Origin: Acidobacteriaceae bacterium
Lineage (GTDB): Bacteria; Acidobacteriota; Terriglobia; Terriglobales; Acidobacteriaceae
Assembly (NCBI GenBank): GCA_003160215.1
Contig: PLQW01000289.1
Coordinates: 21,386-71,492 of the forward strand
Direction of reading: 5' to 3'
DNA length: 50,107 nt
Shown here: positions 1 through 8,969 of the stretch, piece by piece
Position numbering within the stretch: the stretch's first letter is position 1
Layout: the number at the start of each line of letters is the position of its first letter
The notes under the pieces: generated by a model
What the model saw: the letters and a program-made list of their open reading frames with translations, nothing else
What the model was told of the DNA's origin: nothing
Database searches by the model: none
Made by a program: the position numbers and the translations under genes

Positions 1-30
1 AGTCCGAGTCGAGGGACCTGCTTTTCTGCC

Positions 31-112
31 GTCCCGACGGGACTCAGGTTCCTTCTCACGCCTACCCAGCGCTGAAGCGCTGGGCTAAGCTCTTCCGCCC
101 CGCAAGCGGGGC
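31..112. repeat. Cluster of three short hairpins (CTGAAG-type intergenic repeat)
   Basis: Three small perfect inverted repeats lie in a row: GTCCC/GGGAC (31-43), CCCAGCGCT-GA-AGCGCTGGG (65-84) and GCCCCGC-AA-GCGGGGC (97-112). The middle one has the CTGAAG core that recurs at 13328-13380 and 45989-46046 with different stem sequences. The cluster lies downstream of the aconitase-family gene. No gene is seen in 1-237. It could act as a transcript end or be a dispersed REP-like element; the recurrence favours the latter. Confidence 0.65.
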
Positions 113-237
113 TGGTATAGAGCAAGTCTGTTCGTCCACCCAAACACGAGCTTTGATCCTGGCTCTCCTATGATCCCAGCCAACACTGGCGCATTCGCAC
201 AGTTGCAGCCAATCTGTCCCACACTGCGGGACTCGCT

Positions 238-2202
238 CTAAACAGGGACCGCTGCCATGCTCAGCCCCAACCTCCGGCTAACCAGATTTTCTACTCCGCC
301 AGCAATGACCAGCGACTGCGGCACGCTACCCAGCGCCGGAAAGGTGAACTGCTCGCCGGCGTAGCGTATTGTGCTAGAGGCGAAGTCAACCTCGACCTCG
401 TCACCGGGAATAATCGTCTTCTCCTTGCGGGCAACCGCGTCCGCAAACTTGGCGCGCAACCGGTTCACCAGCTCGGGCGTCTCGATGCACAGAAATCCGT
501 TATTGAACGCGTTGCGCAGATAGGTCTGCGAGAAGCTGCCTGCAATTACCAACGGAATGCCTTTGTATTTCAGCGCCGTCACCGCCTGCTCGCGACTGGA
601 GCCCGTACCGAAGTTGAAGCCGCCGACGATGACGTCACCCTCCCGCGTGCGCCCGGCAAACTGGGGATCGTAATTTTCCAGCACCACGCTCGCCATCATC
701 TCCGGGGTCATGTCTTCGCGATAGGTGTAGTCCTTGCCGTAGATGCCGTCAGTGTTCAGATTATCTTGCGACAGGACGATCAACCTTCCTCGCACGCGCT
801 GCGGAAATCCGGGCAGAATTTCGACCTTCTCGACCGGAGCCGAACTCATGGCCAGATCGTCAAAGTGCTTCTTCACTTCGCGATCCTGGGTTGCCGCAGG
901 TCCGCAGATATAGCCTGCAACAGCCGACGCCGCGACGACCTCGGGGCTGCCCAGATAACACTGCGCATCGCGCGAACCCATCCGCCCTTTGAAATTGCGA
1001 TTGGTGGCCGAGATGCCGACCTCGCCCGCTTCGAGCAATCCGGTACCCAGGCCAATGCACGGTCCGCATCCTGACGGCAGCGGATGCGCTCCCGCATCGA
1101 GCAAGGTTTGCCATACGCCGCGCGTTTCAGCTTCCTCCTGCACCGCACGGCTGGCAGCCGCAAGATAAAACTGCACACCGTCCGCCACCTTCTTGCCCTG
1201 CAGCACTTTCGCCGCGGCCTCGAGGTCCTCCAGCCGCGAGTTTACGCACGACACCAGGTACGCCTTCTGGATCGCGACCTTCTTTTTCGCGATCTCGGCG
1301 ACGGACTGCATCACCTGCACCGTGTCCGGACCGGAAACGTGAGGGGTGACCTCCGCGAGATTCAGCGTGATCCGACCCGCATACGTCGCGTCTTTGTCGG
1401 GAGTTGGTGGATTCGTCCGCCACTCGTCAAATTTATCTTCGGGAATGCGCGCAATTCCCTGCGTCCGCAATTCTCGATTGCGCGCTTCGAGGTAACGCAA
1501 CGTGACTTCATCCACCGGGAACCAGCCGACCAGCGCTCCCCACTCCGTGGACATGTTGGCAATGCTCAGCCGCGCATCCATGCTGAGCGACGCCACGCCG
1601 GGGCCGGTGAACTCCACGGCAGCGTTCAACACTTCTTCCTGGTTATAGAGTCCACACAACGTCACGATCACATCTTTGCCGGTCGCACCCGATGCGAGCC
1701 AGCCTTCGAGCACAACCTGCACGGTGCGAGGAATCTGCCACCAGAATTCACCCGTCGCCCAGATTGCGGCCGCGTCGGTGCGAACCACCGGCGTGCCGAT
1801 CGCACCCAACGCGCCATACATGTTGGAGTGGGAATCGGAGGCGACGACGAATGTCCCAGGAAGCACGTAGCCTTTCTCCACCATGATCTGATGGCCGATG
1901 CCGGTGCCCGGCGGATAGAAGTCGATACCCTGTTCGCGCGCAAACGCCTCCATACTGCGATACTTCGCCAGGTTGGACTCTTCCCTGTTCTGAATATCGT
2001 GATCGGCGGTGATCGCCGGCTGCGCGGGATCATGCACCTTCTTCGCACCGATAGCCTTGAACTTCTTCATCACCGCGGAGGTGTTGTCGTGGGTCATCAC
2101 GTGGTAGGGCCGGATGGAGAGGAAGTCACCGGCGCGCAGCGGGCGGCTCGGCCCCTCAGCCATGTGGGCTTGCGCGATCTTCTCAACGATGGTTTGGCCC
2201 AT
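238..2202 (-). CDS. Aconitase/homoaconitase-family hydratase (fused large and small domains)
   Basis: The 654-residue protein carries a catalytic large domain and a C-terminal swivel domain in one chain, as in aconitases and fungal homoaconitases rather than two-subunit LeuCD. The three cluster ligands expected for a [4Fe-4S] centre are visible: Cys319 in VSCVNSR and Cys379/Cys382 in SGCGPC. The swivel domain has the GFNFGTGSSREQ loop near residues 528-539, which binds substrate carboxylates in this family. The segment MSTEWGALVGWFPVD (about 217-231) is most like homoaconitase. It starts 1 bp after the stop of the MmgE/PrpD gene, with GGGAGG 8 nt upstream, so the two are translationally coupled. 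Substrate is not certain: 2-methyl-cis-aconitate, cis-aconitate or a homologue are all possible given the PrpD-family partner. No methylcitrate synthase or lyase gene is visible in the window. Confidence 0.88.
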   Translation of the reverse strand: MGQTIVEKIAQAHMAEGPSRPLRAGDFLSIRPYHVMTHDNTSAVMKKFKAIGAKKVHDPAQPAITADHDIQNREESNLAKYRSMEAFAREQGIDFYPPGTGIGHQIMVEKGYVLPGTFVVASDSHSNMYGALGAIGTPVVRTDAAAIWATGEFWWQIPRTVQVVLEGWLASGATGKDVIVTLCGLYNQEEVLNAAVEFTGPGVASLSMDARLSIANMSTEWGALVGWFPVDEVTLRYLEARNRELRTQGIARIPEDKFDEWRTNPPTPDKDATYAGRITLNLAEVTPHVSGPDTVQVMQSVAEIAKKKVAIQKAYLVSCVNSRLEDLEAAAKVLQGKKVADGVQFYLAAASRAVQEEAETRGVWQTLLDAGAHPLPSGCGPCIGLGTGLLEAGEVGISATNRNFKGRMGSRDAQCYLGSPEVVAASAVAGYICGPAATQDREVKKHFDDLAMSSAPVEKVEILPGFPQRVRGRLIVLSQDNLNTDGIYGKDYTYREDMTPEMMASVVLENYDPQFAGRTREGDVIVGGFNFGTGSSREQAVTALKYKGIPLVIAGSFSQTYLRNAFNNGFLCIETPELVNRLRAKFADAVARKEKTIIPGDEVEVDFASSTIRYAGEQFTFPALGSVPQSLVIAGGVENLVSRRLGLSMAAVPV

Positions 2203-2203
2203 G

Positions 2204-3640
2204 TCAATGACCTCCCGCTGTCGGGGCCCGATTGGCCTTGAACAGCTTCATCAACTCGGTCACGCTTGCCTGCTTCTCCAGGCTCCAGATGGCGTCCATG
2301 GCGCTGCGACGAACTTCGCGCGACATCACCGGCTCCGCCAGCGCCTCAAACTTCTCTTCCACTTCTTGGTCGGTCAGAGGATTCCGCGGGTCGCCCTTGG
2401 GATAGTCGAGCTGCGTCGTGTATTCGCGGCCATCGATGGTATGGATCCTGACGATCACACGCTGCAGCGCCGGAAAGACCTTCTCGATCTCGGGATCGGC
2501 GGCGACGGCGATTTTGTTGAGCTGGGCCCGGATCACGGGGTCCATGATCTTCGCCTGGGTGAACTGCAAGGGTGTGACCTGACGCTCGGCAATGGCAGCG
2601 GCGATGACATACGGGAGCGAGTGATCGGCCGTCTCCTTGGTGTGCGGATCGTACTTGCTGGGATCGCTGAGAATGTCGGCCCCGCGCGCCGTGGTGCGAA
2701 TGTGCACTTTTGCGATGTCGTTGGGCTTCAGGTCGTTGTCTTTCACCAGCGCCAGCACGGCGGAGATTGGCGTATGCGTCAGGGCCTCGGTGGGAAACGC
2801 CTTCATCCCACATTGTGTGATACGCCACGAATCGCCCAACCCGTCGGTCAGAATATTCAGCTTCCACTCCGGGCCGAAACAGTGCACCAGCCCCTCTTTG
2901 CCGTCGATCACGTGCTCGGGACCGGTGTATCCCTTTTCAGCCAACAGGGCCGCCAGCACGCCGCTCTGCGTGGCCATGGGATCGACGGTGTTCTTCATCA
3001 TGGTCAACTTGCCGGCGGTAACTGCGCCCAGCGTGGCCCGCGCGCTGGCGCCGATTCCGATGGTATGCTGAATTTGCTCCGGGCTGAGGTGCAGCATGCG
3101 TCCGGCGACGATCGGCGAGACGAACGCGGTCAACGTGGCATGATGCCAGCCGCGCTCGCGAATGCCGGGGAAGGCCGCTTCGCACAGCCGCATTTCGAAC
3201 TCGTGGCCCAGCACCAGACCGACAATGAGTTCGCGCCCATCGCTGCCGGCGCGCTCGCAACAGGCGATGGCCGCGGGGAAGATGTCTGACGGATGCGAGG
3301 GGTCCTGCTTCCAGTAGATGTCGTTGTAGTCCATGCAGCGAATCATCAGCGCGTTGGCCAGCGCCGCGGAGGCCACATCCATCTGCCGGCCGCTGCCGAT
3401 AACGGTTGCTTTGCCGGCTCCCGCAATTTCGTTCAGCACCTCCAGCGCGATGATGACATCATGCTGCTGATAGCCGCCAAGCGCACAGCCAATGCTATCG
3501 AGCAAGAAGCGCTTCGCCTGATACACCGCATCCTTGGAGAGCTGCTCGAACTTTAGACCGGCGGCCCATTGCGACATGGTTGCGGTGATTGTCGGCTTGG
3601 CCGCCGCTTTGCTCGGAGCCGGCGCGGTTGTGGTTGACAT
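2204..3640 (-). CDS. MmgE/PrpD family protein (2-methylcitrate dehydratase-like)
   Basis: This 478-residue protein matches the MmgE/PrpD family in length and in motifs such as the MDYND...DPSHPSDIFPA stretch (about residues 98-121), which forms part of the active site in family members. The family contains 2-methylcitrate dehydratase, cis-aconitate decarboxylase and iminodisuccinate epimerase, so the exact reaction cannot be read from sequence alone. A strong ribosome binding site (AAGGAGAAG) precedes the ATG. It is the middle gene of a three-gene operon: 16 bp after the HD-domain gene and 1 bp before the aconitase-family gene. The pairing with an aconitase suggests successive dehydration and rehydration of a tricarboxylate, or delivery of cis-aconitate to a decarboxylase-type enzyme. 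Both are inferences. Confidence 0.85.
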   Translation of the reverse strand: MSTTTAPAPSKAAAKPTITATMSQWAAGLKFEQLSKDAVYQAKRFLLDSIGCALGGYQQHDVIIALEVLNEIAGAGKATVIGSGRQMDVASAALANALMIRCMDYNDIYWKQDPSHPSDIFPAAIACCERAGSDGRELIVGLVLGHEFEMRLCEAAFPGIRERGWHHATLTAFVSPIVAGRMLHLSPEQIQHTIGIGASARATLGAVTAGKLTMMKNTVDPMATQSGVLAALLAEKGYTGPEHVIDGKEGLVHCFGPEWKLNILTDGLGDSWRITQCGMKAFPTEALTHTPISAVLALVKDNDLKPNDIAKVHIRTTARGADILSDPSKYDPHTKETADHSLPYVIAAAIAERQVTPLQFTQAKIMDPVIRAQLNKIAVAADPEIEKVFPALQRVIVRIHTIDGREYTTQLDYPKGDPRNPLTDQEVEEKFEALAEPVMSREVRRSAMDAIWSLEKQASVTELMKLFKANRAPTAGGH

Positions 3641-3656
3641 AAGAATCTTCTCCTTG

Positions 3657-4199
3657 TTACTTCGCCAGGTTCCTAAACGGCAGAAAGGCCATGAAATCGG
3701 CGTGGTGCACGATGTAGGCCTCGGTCGTGCGCTTCACCAGGTCGCCTTCCGCAGCGTGTGTCGCAATGATATGACACACCGCGTCAGGCACGCCGCATTC
3801 CATCGCCAGCGCCACCCCGGTAAAAGGATGCCGCAGCAACTCGCCGCGTTTGCTTTGCCGGGTCTTGCCGTCCACGTTTTCGTACTCCAGTAGCTTGCCA
3901 ACATCGGCCAGGATCGCGCCCGCAATCACGGTATCCATGTCGATCGGCAGTGCCCGCCCCATGAACTCCTTCATACTCTCGGCCGCCTTGCGCGCAATGT
4001 GCACCACGCAGCGCTTGTGCTCCATGAACGTCGTGGGGCAGTTCGGCACCAACAGGGTGAACGGAATGCGATTGAGGTCGTCGGGGGAGAGCGGGCTGAG
4101 TTCGAGCGCGCACTGCCAAGTCTTGGTGACCTGCTCGCGTAGCTCAGGAGCCTGTATCCACTCGATCTCAGGCCACAATCTTAGGACTGCATCGCGCAT
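3657..4199 (-). CDS. HD-domain-like protein with altered HD motif
   Basis: This 180-residue protein has the helical pattern of a small HD phosphohydrolase domain: an early His (EHKRCVVHIARKA), the region ILADVGKLLEYE, then RHPFTGVALA, IIATHAAEGD and VHHADF. The usual HD doublet (LLHDIGK) reads LADVGK, so the metal-binding His is replaced by Ala while the Asp remains. Activity may be altered or lost. I chose the ATG at 4199 because GAGGAG sits 7 nt upstream. The in-frame ATG at 4223 lies inside a perfect hairpin (4221-4245). It is the first gene of the operon with the PrpD-family and aconitase-family genes. Its role is unknown; a substrate-linked hydrolase or isomerase, or a regulatory HD protein, is possible. 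Confidence 0.72.
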   Translation of the reverse strand: MRDAVLRLWPEIEWIQAPELREQVTKTWQCALELSPLSPDDLNRIPFTLLVPNCPTTFMEHKRCVVHIARKAAESMKEFMGRALPIDMDTVIAGAILADVGKLLEYENVDGKTRQSKRGELLRHPFTGVALAMECGVPDAVCHIIATHAAEGDLVKRTTEAYIVHHADFMAFLPFRNLAK

Positions 4200-4220
4200 C
4201 GGTACTCCTCGGCAAAATCC

Positions 4221-4245
4221 CATCCAAGCAAAACCGGCTTGGATG
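4221..4245 (-). promoter_or_regulatory. Perfect 9-bp hairpin in the leader of the HD-prpD-aconitase operon
   Basis: CATCCAAGC and GCTTGGATG form a perfect 9-bp stem with a 7-nt loop, about 20 nt upstream of the chosen start codon at 4199. It would lie in the 5' leader of the transcript or act as an operator for a dimeric repressor. There is no U-tract after it, so it is not a standard terminator. Confidence 0.45.
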
Positions 4246-4429
4246 GGGCACTCTCGCGCCCTGGGATTAACAGGGTGAAATCCTGTCCGAAGGCCAAATA
4301 AGTATTTTTATCATTACTCCCCACAGGAGGGCTAGGACGAGCGTCACATGGGAAGTGCCGAGTAAATATCAAGCCAATGCGTGCGGCGTTATCCACCGAT
4401 TAGTGGCGGATGCAGCGGCACTAGACAAA

Positions 4430-4480
4430 AATCAGGCGGGCAGACCGCTCAGCAAGCCGCTCAATTGATAGCCTGCCCGC
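4430..4480 (-). terminator. Probable intrinsic terminator of the G8/beta-helix gene
   Basis: Reading the minus strand after the stop at 4523, GCGGGCAG (4473-4480) pairs with CTGCCCGC (4436-4443), followed by CTGATTTTTG. The loop is long (29 nt) but has internal pairing potential. The G+C-rich stem, the T5 run and the position about 40 nt after the stop support a Rho-independent terminator. The rest of the 4246-4522 gap shows no gene. Confidence 0.55.
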
Positions 4481-4522
4481 ATTTGTCACCGCAACCTGAG
4501 GCCGGTTGTCATCCGAATCGGA

Positions 4523-7500
4523 TCAGTGCCTCATGCCTAACTCGGCCACGCTTGGTCCCTCCCTTAGCAGCCAGTTCACGTACGTACCGCAGAACTGTCC
4601 CGTGGGCAATATGCCGGCGTAAAGGCACGAGCCCGGGTTCTGGGTGGGGTTTGAAAACTTGATATTCCAATTGTTGTCTTTGGGGAAGCAAGCGACCTGC
4701 GGCGGAGCAACCGCCGGCGTTCCGGCTACAAAGTCGCCGGGCAAAGTGACCGCGAAGCCATAGCAACCTCCCTGGGGACAGTCCACATCCTTGGTTGACC
4801 AGTTGGCGCAGGCGTTCTGGCACTCCGTCGGGGAGGCGCTCGTCTGGCTAGGGTTGCAGCCGCAGGTACTGGTTTGACTATTCCAGGTACAGAAGGTCGC
4901 CGGAGCGCACTCGTCTTGTTTGGCCGCATTGTAGTTGGCCTTGAAATAGCTGAACAGCGACATGTCCAGAGGAACGGTCAGAATCCCGGTGCTGCTGTCA
5001 TAGCATCCCCCCTGCGGGCAGGGGTACGAGCCCGCCGGACCTGGGGTGAACGTAGGCGGGTTATTCAGCTGATTCACTCGCAGGGGCGCCAGTTGCGTGC
5101 TGGGGTCGAAGTCCTTGCCCACGTAAATCTGATAGGTCACACTGGTTTCCGGTTTGGCGAACAACTGGAACACGTAGTAGGTCTGACCGCCTACAAACAC
5201 ATTCGTGTTTGCACCCTGTTGACTCTGGATGGCATTGGAGACGGTAGTGTCGATGTAGAAGAGTCCATGGTTGACGGTAAGATTACTGCGCTGATAGGTC
5301 GAATCGGCCATCATGCGAATCTGTGATGCCCCCTGTTCTCCGGGGTTCGTGTCTTCGCGGTAGAGCGGCACTCCGTAACAACTCTGATCTTCGCAATCTA
5401 TGCCCCAATTTCCGCCGGTCAAATCGCAAGTGCCGGTTACGCCGCAGTCCGGGAACACGACTGTAGTCACGTACTCGTAGGGACTGGTGTTGGCGGTCGC
5501 GCATAGGTCCGGGTAACCTTGTTTGGCGTACGGGCAGTTCGCACCCTGTTGCATCAGCTTAGGAATGTCGGAGGCGCACTGCGCAGTCTCCACCGGGACA
5601 TTGAAGAACCTGTCCTTATTGATGGAAATGGCCGGGTCGTAAGTCTTCGATTTGAGGTCTATTGGGCCCAGCAAGCCGGTCAGCGAGCCGTCGTCGTCGC
5701 TGAGTTCGGTCTGGCGATCGATGTCGGTGAAATTTGAAAACATGTCACTCTGGTAGATGCAATAGCGCGCCTGTGCCTTGTTCAGGTCGGTCGTGAAGGT
5801 GTTGGGCTGGAACAGGGGCTCAATCACAAAGTGGCGTATGTCCACATTGTTAAAGAACAATTTGTTGGAATGAAAGGCCGGGGGGTAGTAAAAACCGTTG
5901 GACTGCTTCCAGGCAATCGCAGCATTGGGCATGTAGCACTGCTCGCCGGACGCGGCCGTCGGATCCAGAGGCACGCCGAGCGTTCTCCAGAACATCCAGC
6001 CGGTGCAATTGCCGCCACCGGCGCCGTTGCCCGGTGTGCAGCCATTCAGAACAGTTTTGTTGATGTCCAAATAGGCGTTGGCGGACTGGTAGGCAGGGCC
6101 GTCGTAAATGCTGAACATCCGCTCGCCTGCTCCAAAGTTGTCGAGGGGAATGGCTACGCCTTGGGCCACGCTGGAGCAGACCGCGGCGGGCAGGCCGGCG
6201 TCGCACACCAGGCCTGAGTTGGGATTGAAGGGCCCCGCAGGCGAGGTAAAGGGGTTGGTGGGCTGGGTGCTGCCGACGAAAACATTCTTGTGTGCCAGTG
6301 CCCAGTATCCCGGGATGTGGTCGGAGCCGGTATAGCCGCCGCCGGAGATAAAGGTCAATCCGGCGCCCTGCACATCGGTGACGGCGCTGTTCGTGAACAA
6401 ATACCACTGAGAGCGCAGCCATATCGCTCCATAGTTGGTCTGCGCCCAGTTGAACGAGGTGGTGTAGTGGTCGATGTCGGTAATCATGCAGTTCGGGGGC
6501 GCCTGGTTGGAAGTAGAGTTGTAAGCGCAGGGCGTCACCGTGGCGCAACTGCCGGTGGCCGCACATTGAGTGGCTTGACGGTAGCCTGAGCCGGCCACCT
6601 TCGGGTAGTAGGCGTCTGCCTGCGGGCTGAATGCCTGGGTGGTTGGATCTGCCGGGAAAGCCGGGGACAAAGGATTAATGATGGGTTGCAAGTAACCCGC
6701 GGCTCCGGGCGTGGGAGCCAGATTACAGCCGGTTGAGTTTCCGATCGTGCTGAAGGAATTCTGTGCGGTGGTGCAGGAATTGCCCACAAATTTGTACAAG
6801 GGGGTGATGCCGGCCTGGTTCAGTTCGTCCACCCCGGTGGTTGGGTTCTTTAGATACTGCTGCTCGCCAGCATAAGAGCCCCAATACTCGTAGCGCGAAT
6901 CGCCGCTGTTGGTGTTGGGCAGCAACCAGTAGCACATGCCGCAGGTCCCCGCGCCGGCCGCCACGTTGTACTCGAAATCGTTGTAGCCGTTCGTGATCCA
7001 GAACGTGGTGGGATGGTCGAAGTCAGTGTGAAACGGAACTTCATCGGCAGCGGAATTCTGATGCTCGGCCGCGAAGATTCCGGGCACATTGCGCGGGTTC
7101 TGCGGGTTCATAACCCCGGCGCGGGCCAGGACGCCCAGATTAGCGTACAGCTTGTTGCCGGTTTCGCTACCATCTTCAAGGTAGTAACCGTGACCGATGG
7201 AGAGAAAGCCCACGTTACGCGCCAGGGTCACGCCTTGCGTAGCGTGAATGGTGTACCAGCGGGTCATGGAATCGTACACCGTAGAGTCGGCCACGTAGGT
7301 GTTGGCCGGAGTCTGGCGCGCCATGTGGAAGTGCACGGGATAGTGCATGATGCGTCCGCCTTGTCCCATCTGGAAAAACTCGACTCCCTGCATCTGGACC
7401 GACTGGAAACCTTGGCGCGCGATCATATGGCCGCCGAAATAGTAACCGGTGCTGGAGGCGGGAAATGGTGCGTTGTAAGTGTCACCGGCTGACACTATGC

Positions 7501-8614
7501 GAATGCTGCGCGTCAGCAGCCCCACGGCAGCACGCGTCTCCACGCAGCGGGTTTGGCCTGCCGAGCAGGTGACATTGGGGTCCTGATCGGGGCCGATGTC
7601 GGTGGGGACTTTCTTGAGGCCGTAGTCGTAGGTACGTCCGTTGTGGGTATACTGCACACTGCTGGTCAAGGTGAGGGTGGTCACGCCGCCGCTGGTGCTG
7701 ACGCTCTGGATGGTCAACTGCTCGGAGTGCGCCGGCAGGTAGTCCGTGGTGGTGAGGACGACTTGGTCGTTCGCGGCCCAATCCACGGTGCGATCCAGGA
7801 CAAGAGTGGTTTCACTCTTTTTTACGGACCGGTTAAGACGCGCCCAACTTGTGCCCGAATTGGCTGGCGTCAGGGTCGAATAAGTGGCGCCCTTCTTGCC
7901 GAATAGCTGCAGCGTCCCGCCATAGGAAACCCCCAGCACCTTATATCCGAAGTATCCGGGAGGCGTGCCACCGTCGTCATAGTCGAGCGGCATGTAGGCG
8001 TAGAAACAATCGTTCACGTTTCCCGGCAGATTCTGATTGAACCCGGGCACATTGATGGCCAGCACACAGGAAGTGGGATTCAAGCCCATCGATGGATTGG
8101 AATTCCAGAGAGGCGTCGGCACGCCGCATTGGTTCACCTGGTCGGACAGGCAGGTGATGCCAACGCCGCCATCGCCCTTGCCGGTTCCAGTCTGCTGAGC
8201 CGGCCCCCACAGGTGAATGGTGAGTATGCCGTTAACCCCGTAGGGCACGGAGGGGCTGCCGGCGATCAGCGCACTGTTGTTTTCCACCAGGATATTGGCG
8301 GCCCAGAGGTCAATGTTGCCACTGTCCATGAACTCCAGCGTCCCGCCACTGTAGATATTGAAGTTGTGGTAGTAGTAGGCGCCCGGGCCCACGGTGCAGA
8401 TACCTGGCCCCACCACCTGCACGTCCTGCGTGCCGTCTCCGCCCGTGGGGAGCGATCCGCTGTTGCATACCAGAGGAGAGGACGACGCGCGGTTGGCGGC
8501 CGGGCACAAAGTGCCCGCCAGCAGTATGGACGCAAGCAACAGGGCAGACATCCCAGTTCTGTTGATGGTTTTGAAGTGAGATACAACCGTGGCAGATTTC
8601 TGCTGAGAAGACAT
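4523..8614 (-). CDS. Giant secreted G8/parallel beta-helix protein resembling CEMIP/TMEM2
   Basis: The 1363-residue protein starts with a signal peptide (hydrophobic stretch about 22-40) and has AAGGAG 7 nt before its ATG. Residues about 60-300 resemble a G8 domain: repeated short beta segments such as GGTLEFMDSGNIDLWAANILVE, then SWARLNRSV...TLVLDRTVDWAANDQVVLTTTDY. Residues about 395-500 form a right-handed beta-helix with YPVHFHMA, YTIHATQGVTLARNVGF and GHGYYLEDGSETGN. These are very close in pattern to the same region of animal CEMIP (KIAA1199) and TMEM2, linked to hyaluronan breakdown. The C-terminal 200 residues are Cys-rich with two CPQGGCY motifs (near 1180 and 1277), suggesting disulfides and an extracellular location. 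A polysaccharide-binding or -depolymerising role is inferred. It stands alone, with its own terminator. Confidence 0.8.
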   Translation of the reverse strand: MSSQQKSATVVSHFKTINRTGMSALLLASILLAGTLCPAANRASSSPLVCNSGSLPTGGDGTQDVQVVGPGICTVGPGAYYYHNFNIYSGGTLEFMDSGNIDLWAANILVENNSALIAGSPSVPYGVNGILTIHLWGPAQQTGTGKGDGGVGITCLSDQVNQCGVPTPLWNSNPSMGLNPTSCVLAINVPGFNQNLPGNVNDCFYAYMPLDYDDGGTPPGYFGYKVLGVSYGGTLQLFGKKGATYSTLTPANSGTSWARLNRSVKKSETTLVLDRTVDWAANDQVVLTTTDYLPAHSEQLTIQSVSTSGGVTTLTLTSSVQYTHNGRTYDYGLKKVPTDIGPDQDPNVTCSAGQTRCVETRAAVGLLTRSIRIVSAGDTYNAPFPASSTGYYFGGHMIARQGFQSVQMQGVEFFQMGQGGRIMHYPVHFHMARQTPANTYVADSTVYDSMTRWYTIHATQGVTLARNVGFLSIGHGYYLEDGSETGNKLYANLGVLARAGVMNPQNPRNVPGIFAAEHQNSAADEVPFHTDFDHPTTFWITNGYNDFEYNVAAGAGTCGMCYWLLPNTNSGDSRYEYWGSYAGEQQYLKNPTTGVDELNQAGITPLYKFVGNSCTTAQNSFSTIGNSTGCNLAPTPGAAGYLQPIINPLSPAFPADPTTQAFSPQADAYYPKVAGSGYRQATQCAATGSCATVTPCAYNSTSNQAPPNCMITDIDHYTTSFNWAQTNYGAIWLRSQWYLFTNSAVTDVQGAGLTFISGGGYTGSDHIPGYWALAHKNVFVGSTQPTNPFTSPAGPFNPNSGLVCDAGLPAAVCSSVAQGVAIPLDNFGAGERMFSIYDGPAYQSANAYLDINKTVLNGCTPGNGAGGGNCTGWMFWRTLGVPLDPTAASGEQCYMPNAAIAWKQSNGFYYPPAFHSNKLFFNNVDIRHFVIEPLFQPNTFTTDLNKAQARYCIYQSDMFSNFTDIDRQTELSDDDGSLTGLLGPIDLKSKTYDPAISINKDRFFNVPVETAQCASDIPKLMQQGANCPYAKQGYPDLCATANTSPYEYVTTVVFPDCGVTGTCDLTGGNWGIDCEDQSCYGVPLYREDTNPGEQGASQIRMMADSTYQRSNLTVNHGLFYIDTTVSNAIQSQQGANTNVFVGGQTYYVFQLFAKPETSVTYQIYVGKDFDPSTQLAPLRVNQLNNPPTFTPGPAGSYPCPQGGCYDSSTGILTVPLDMSLFSYFKANYNAAKQDECAPATFCTWNSQTSTCGCNPSQTSASPTECQNACANWSTKDVDCPQGGCYGFAVTLPGDFVAGTPAVAPPQVACFPKDNNWNIKFSNPTQNPGSCLYAGILPTGQFCGTYVNWLLREGPSVAELGMRH

Positions 8615-8969
8615 CGTGCGCTCCTTCGCTTTTGGAAGTCCCCAAATGCTTCGACCGGTACCTGAAAACCATAAGAGTTTGCGAGGCGACGCAACCCCGG
8701 CACCCGTTATCCGTGAACGGCGCTCAAGTCGAGGGGTCAGCCGACGGGACGAGAAGCAATATCATCTACAAACCACGCCGTGTCAAGTAATCAGTAAAAC
8801 AATACGATCAGCGAGGCCAACTAGGAGGAACGCAAACCTCGCGCACACCATTCCGGCAAGTCCCACAATGCGAAATGAACCAGACAGCCACTCGATCTGG
8901 GGAGGGCACCAACTGGGAATTCGTACTCCGGACATGTGGCCTTCAATCCGGAAACTGACCCATTCCCTG
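8615..8969. other. 355-bp intergenic region upstream of the G8/beta-helix gene
   Basis: No convincing gene is seen. On the minus strand, 8691-8705 reads GGGTGCCGGGGTTGC, which keeps the GG-N10-GC spacing and the TTGC of a sigma-54 promoter but matches the -24 box poorly (3 of 6). It is only a weak promoter candidate for the gene starting at 8614. The A+T-rich stretch 8757-8815 is the other plausible promoter area. Confidence 0.3.

Noticed and set aside
1084-2241. 385-codon plus-strand frame opposite the aconitase-family gene.
   Set aside because: It is antisense to a strongly conserved enzyme and is rich in His/Arg, as expected for a shadow frame in G+C-rich DNA.
2114-3289. 391-codon plus-strand frame opposite the MmgE/PrpD gene.
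   Set aside because: It is a shadow of a conserved gene, with no recognisable domain.
8891-8945. Possible tRNA-like 3' part on the minus strand (GTCCGGAGTACGAATTCCCAG).
   Set aside because: The T-arm does not pair and no D-arm or anticodon arm is found; the likeness is limited to a few bases.
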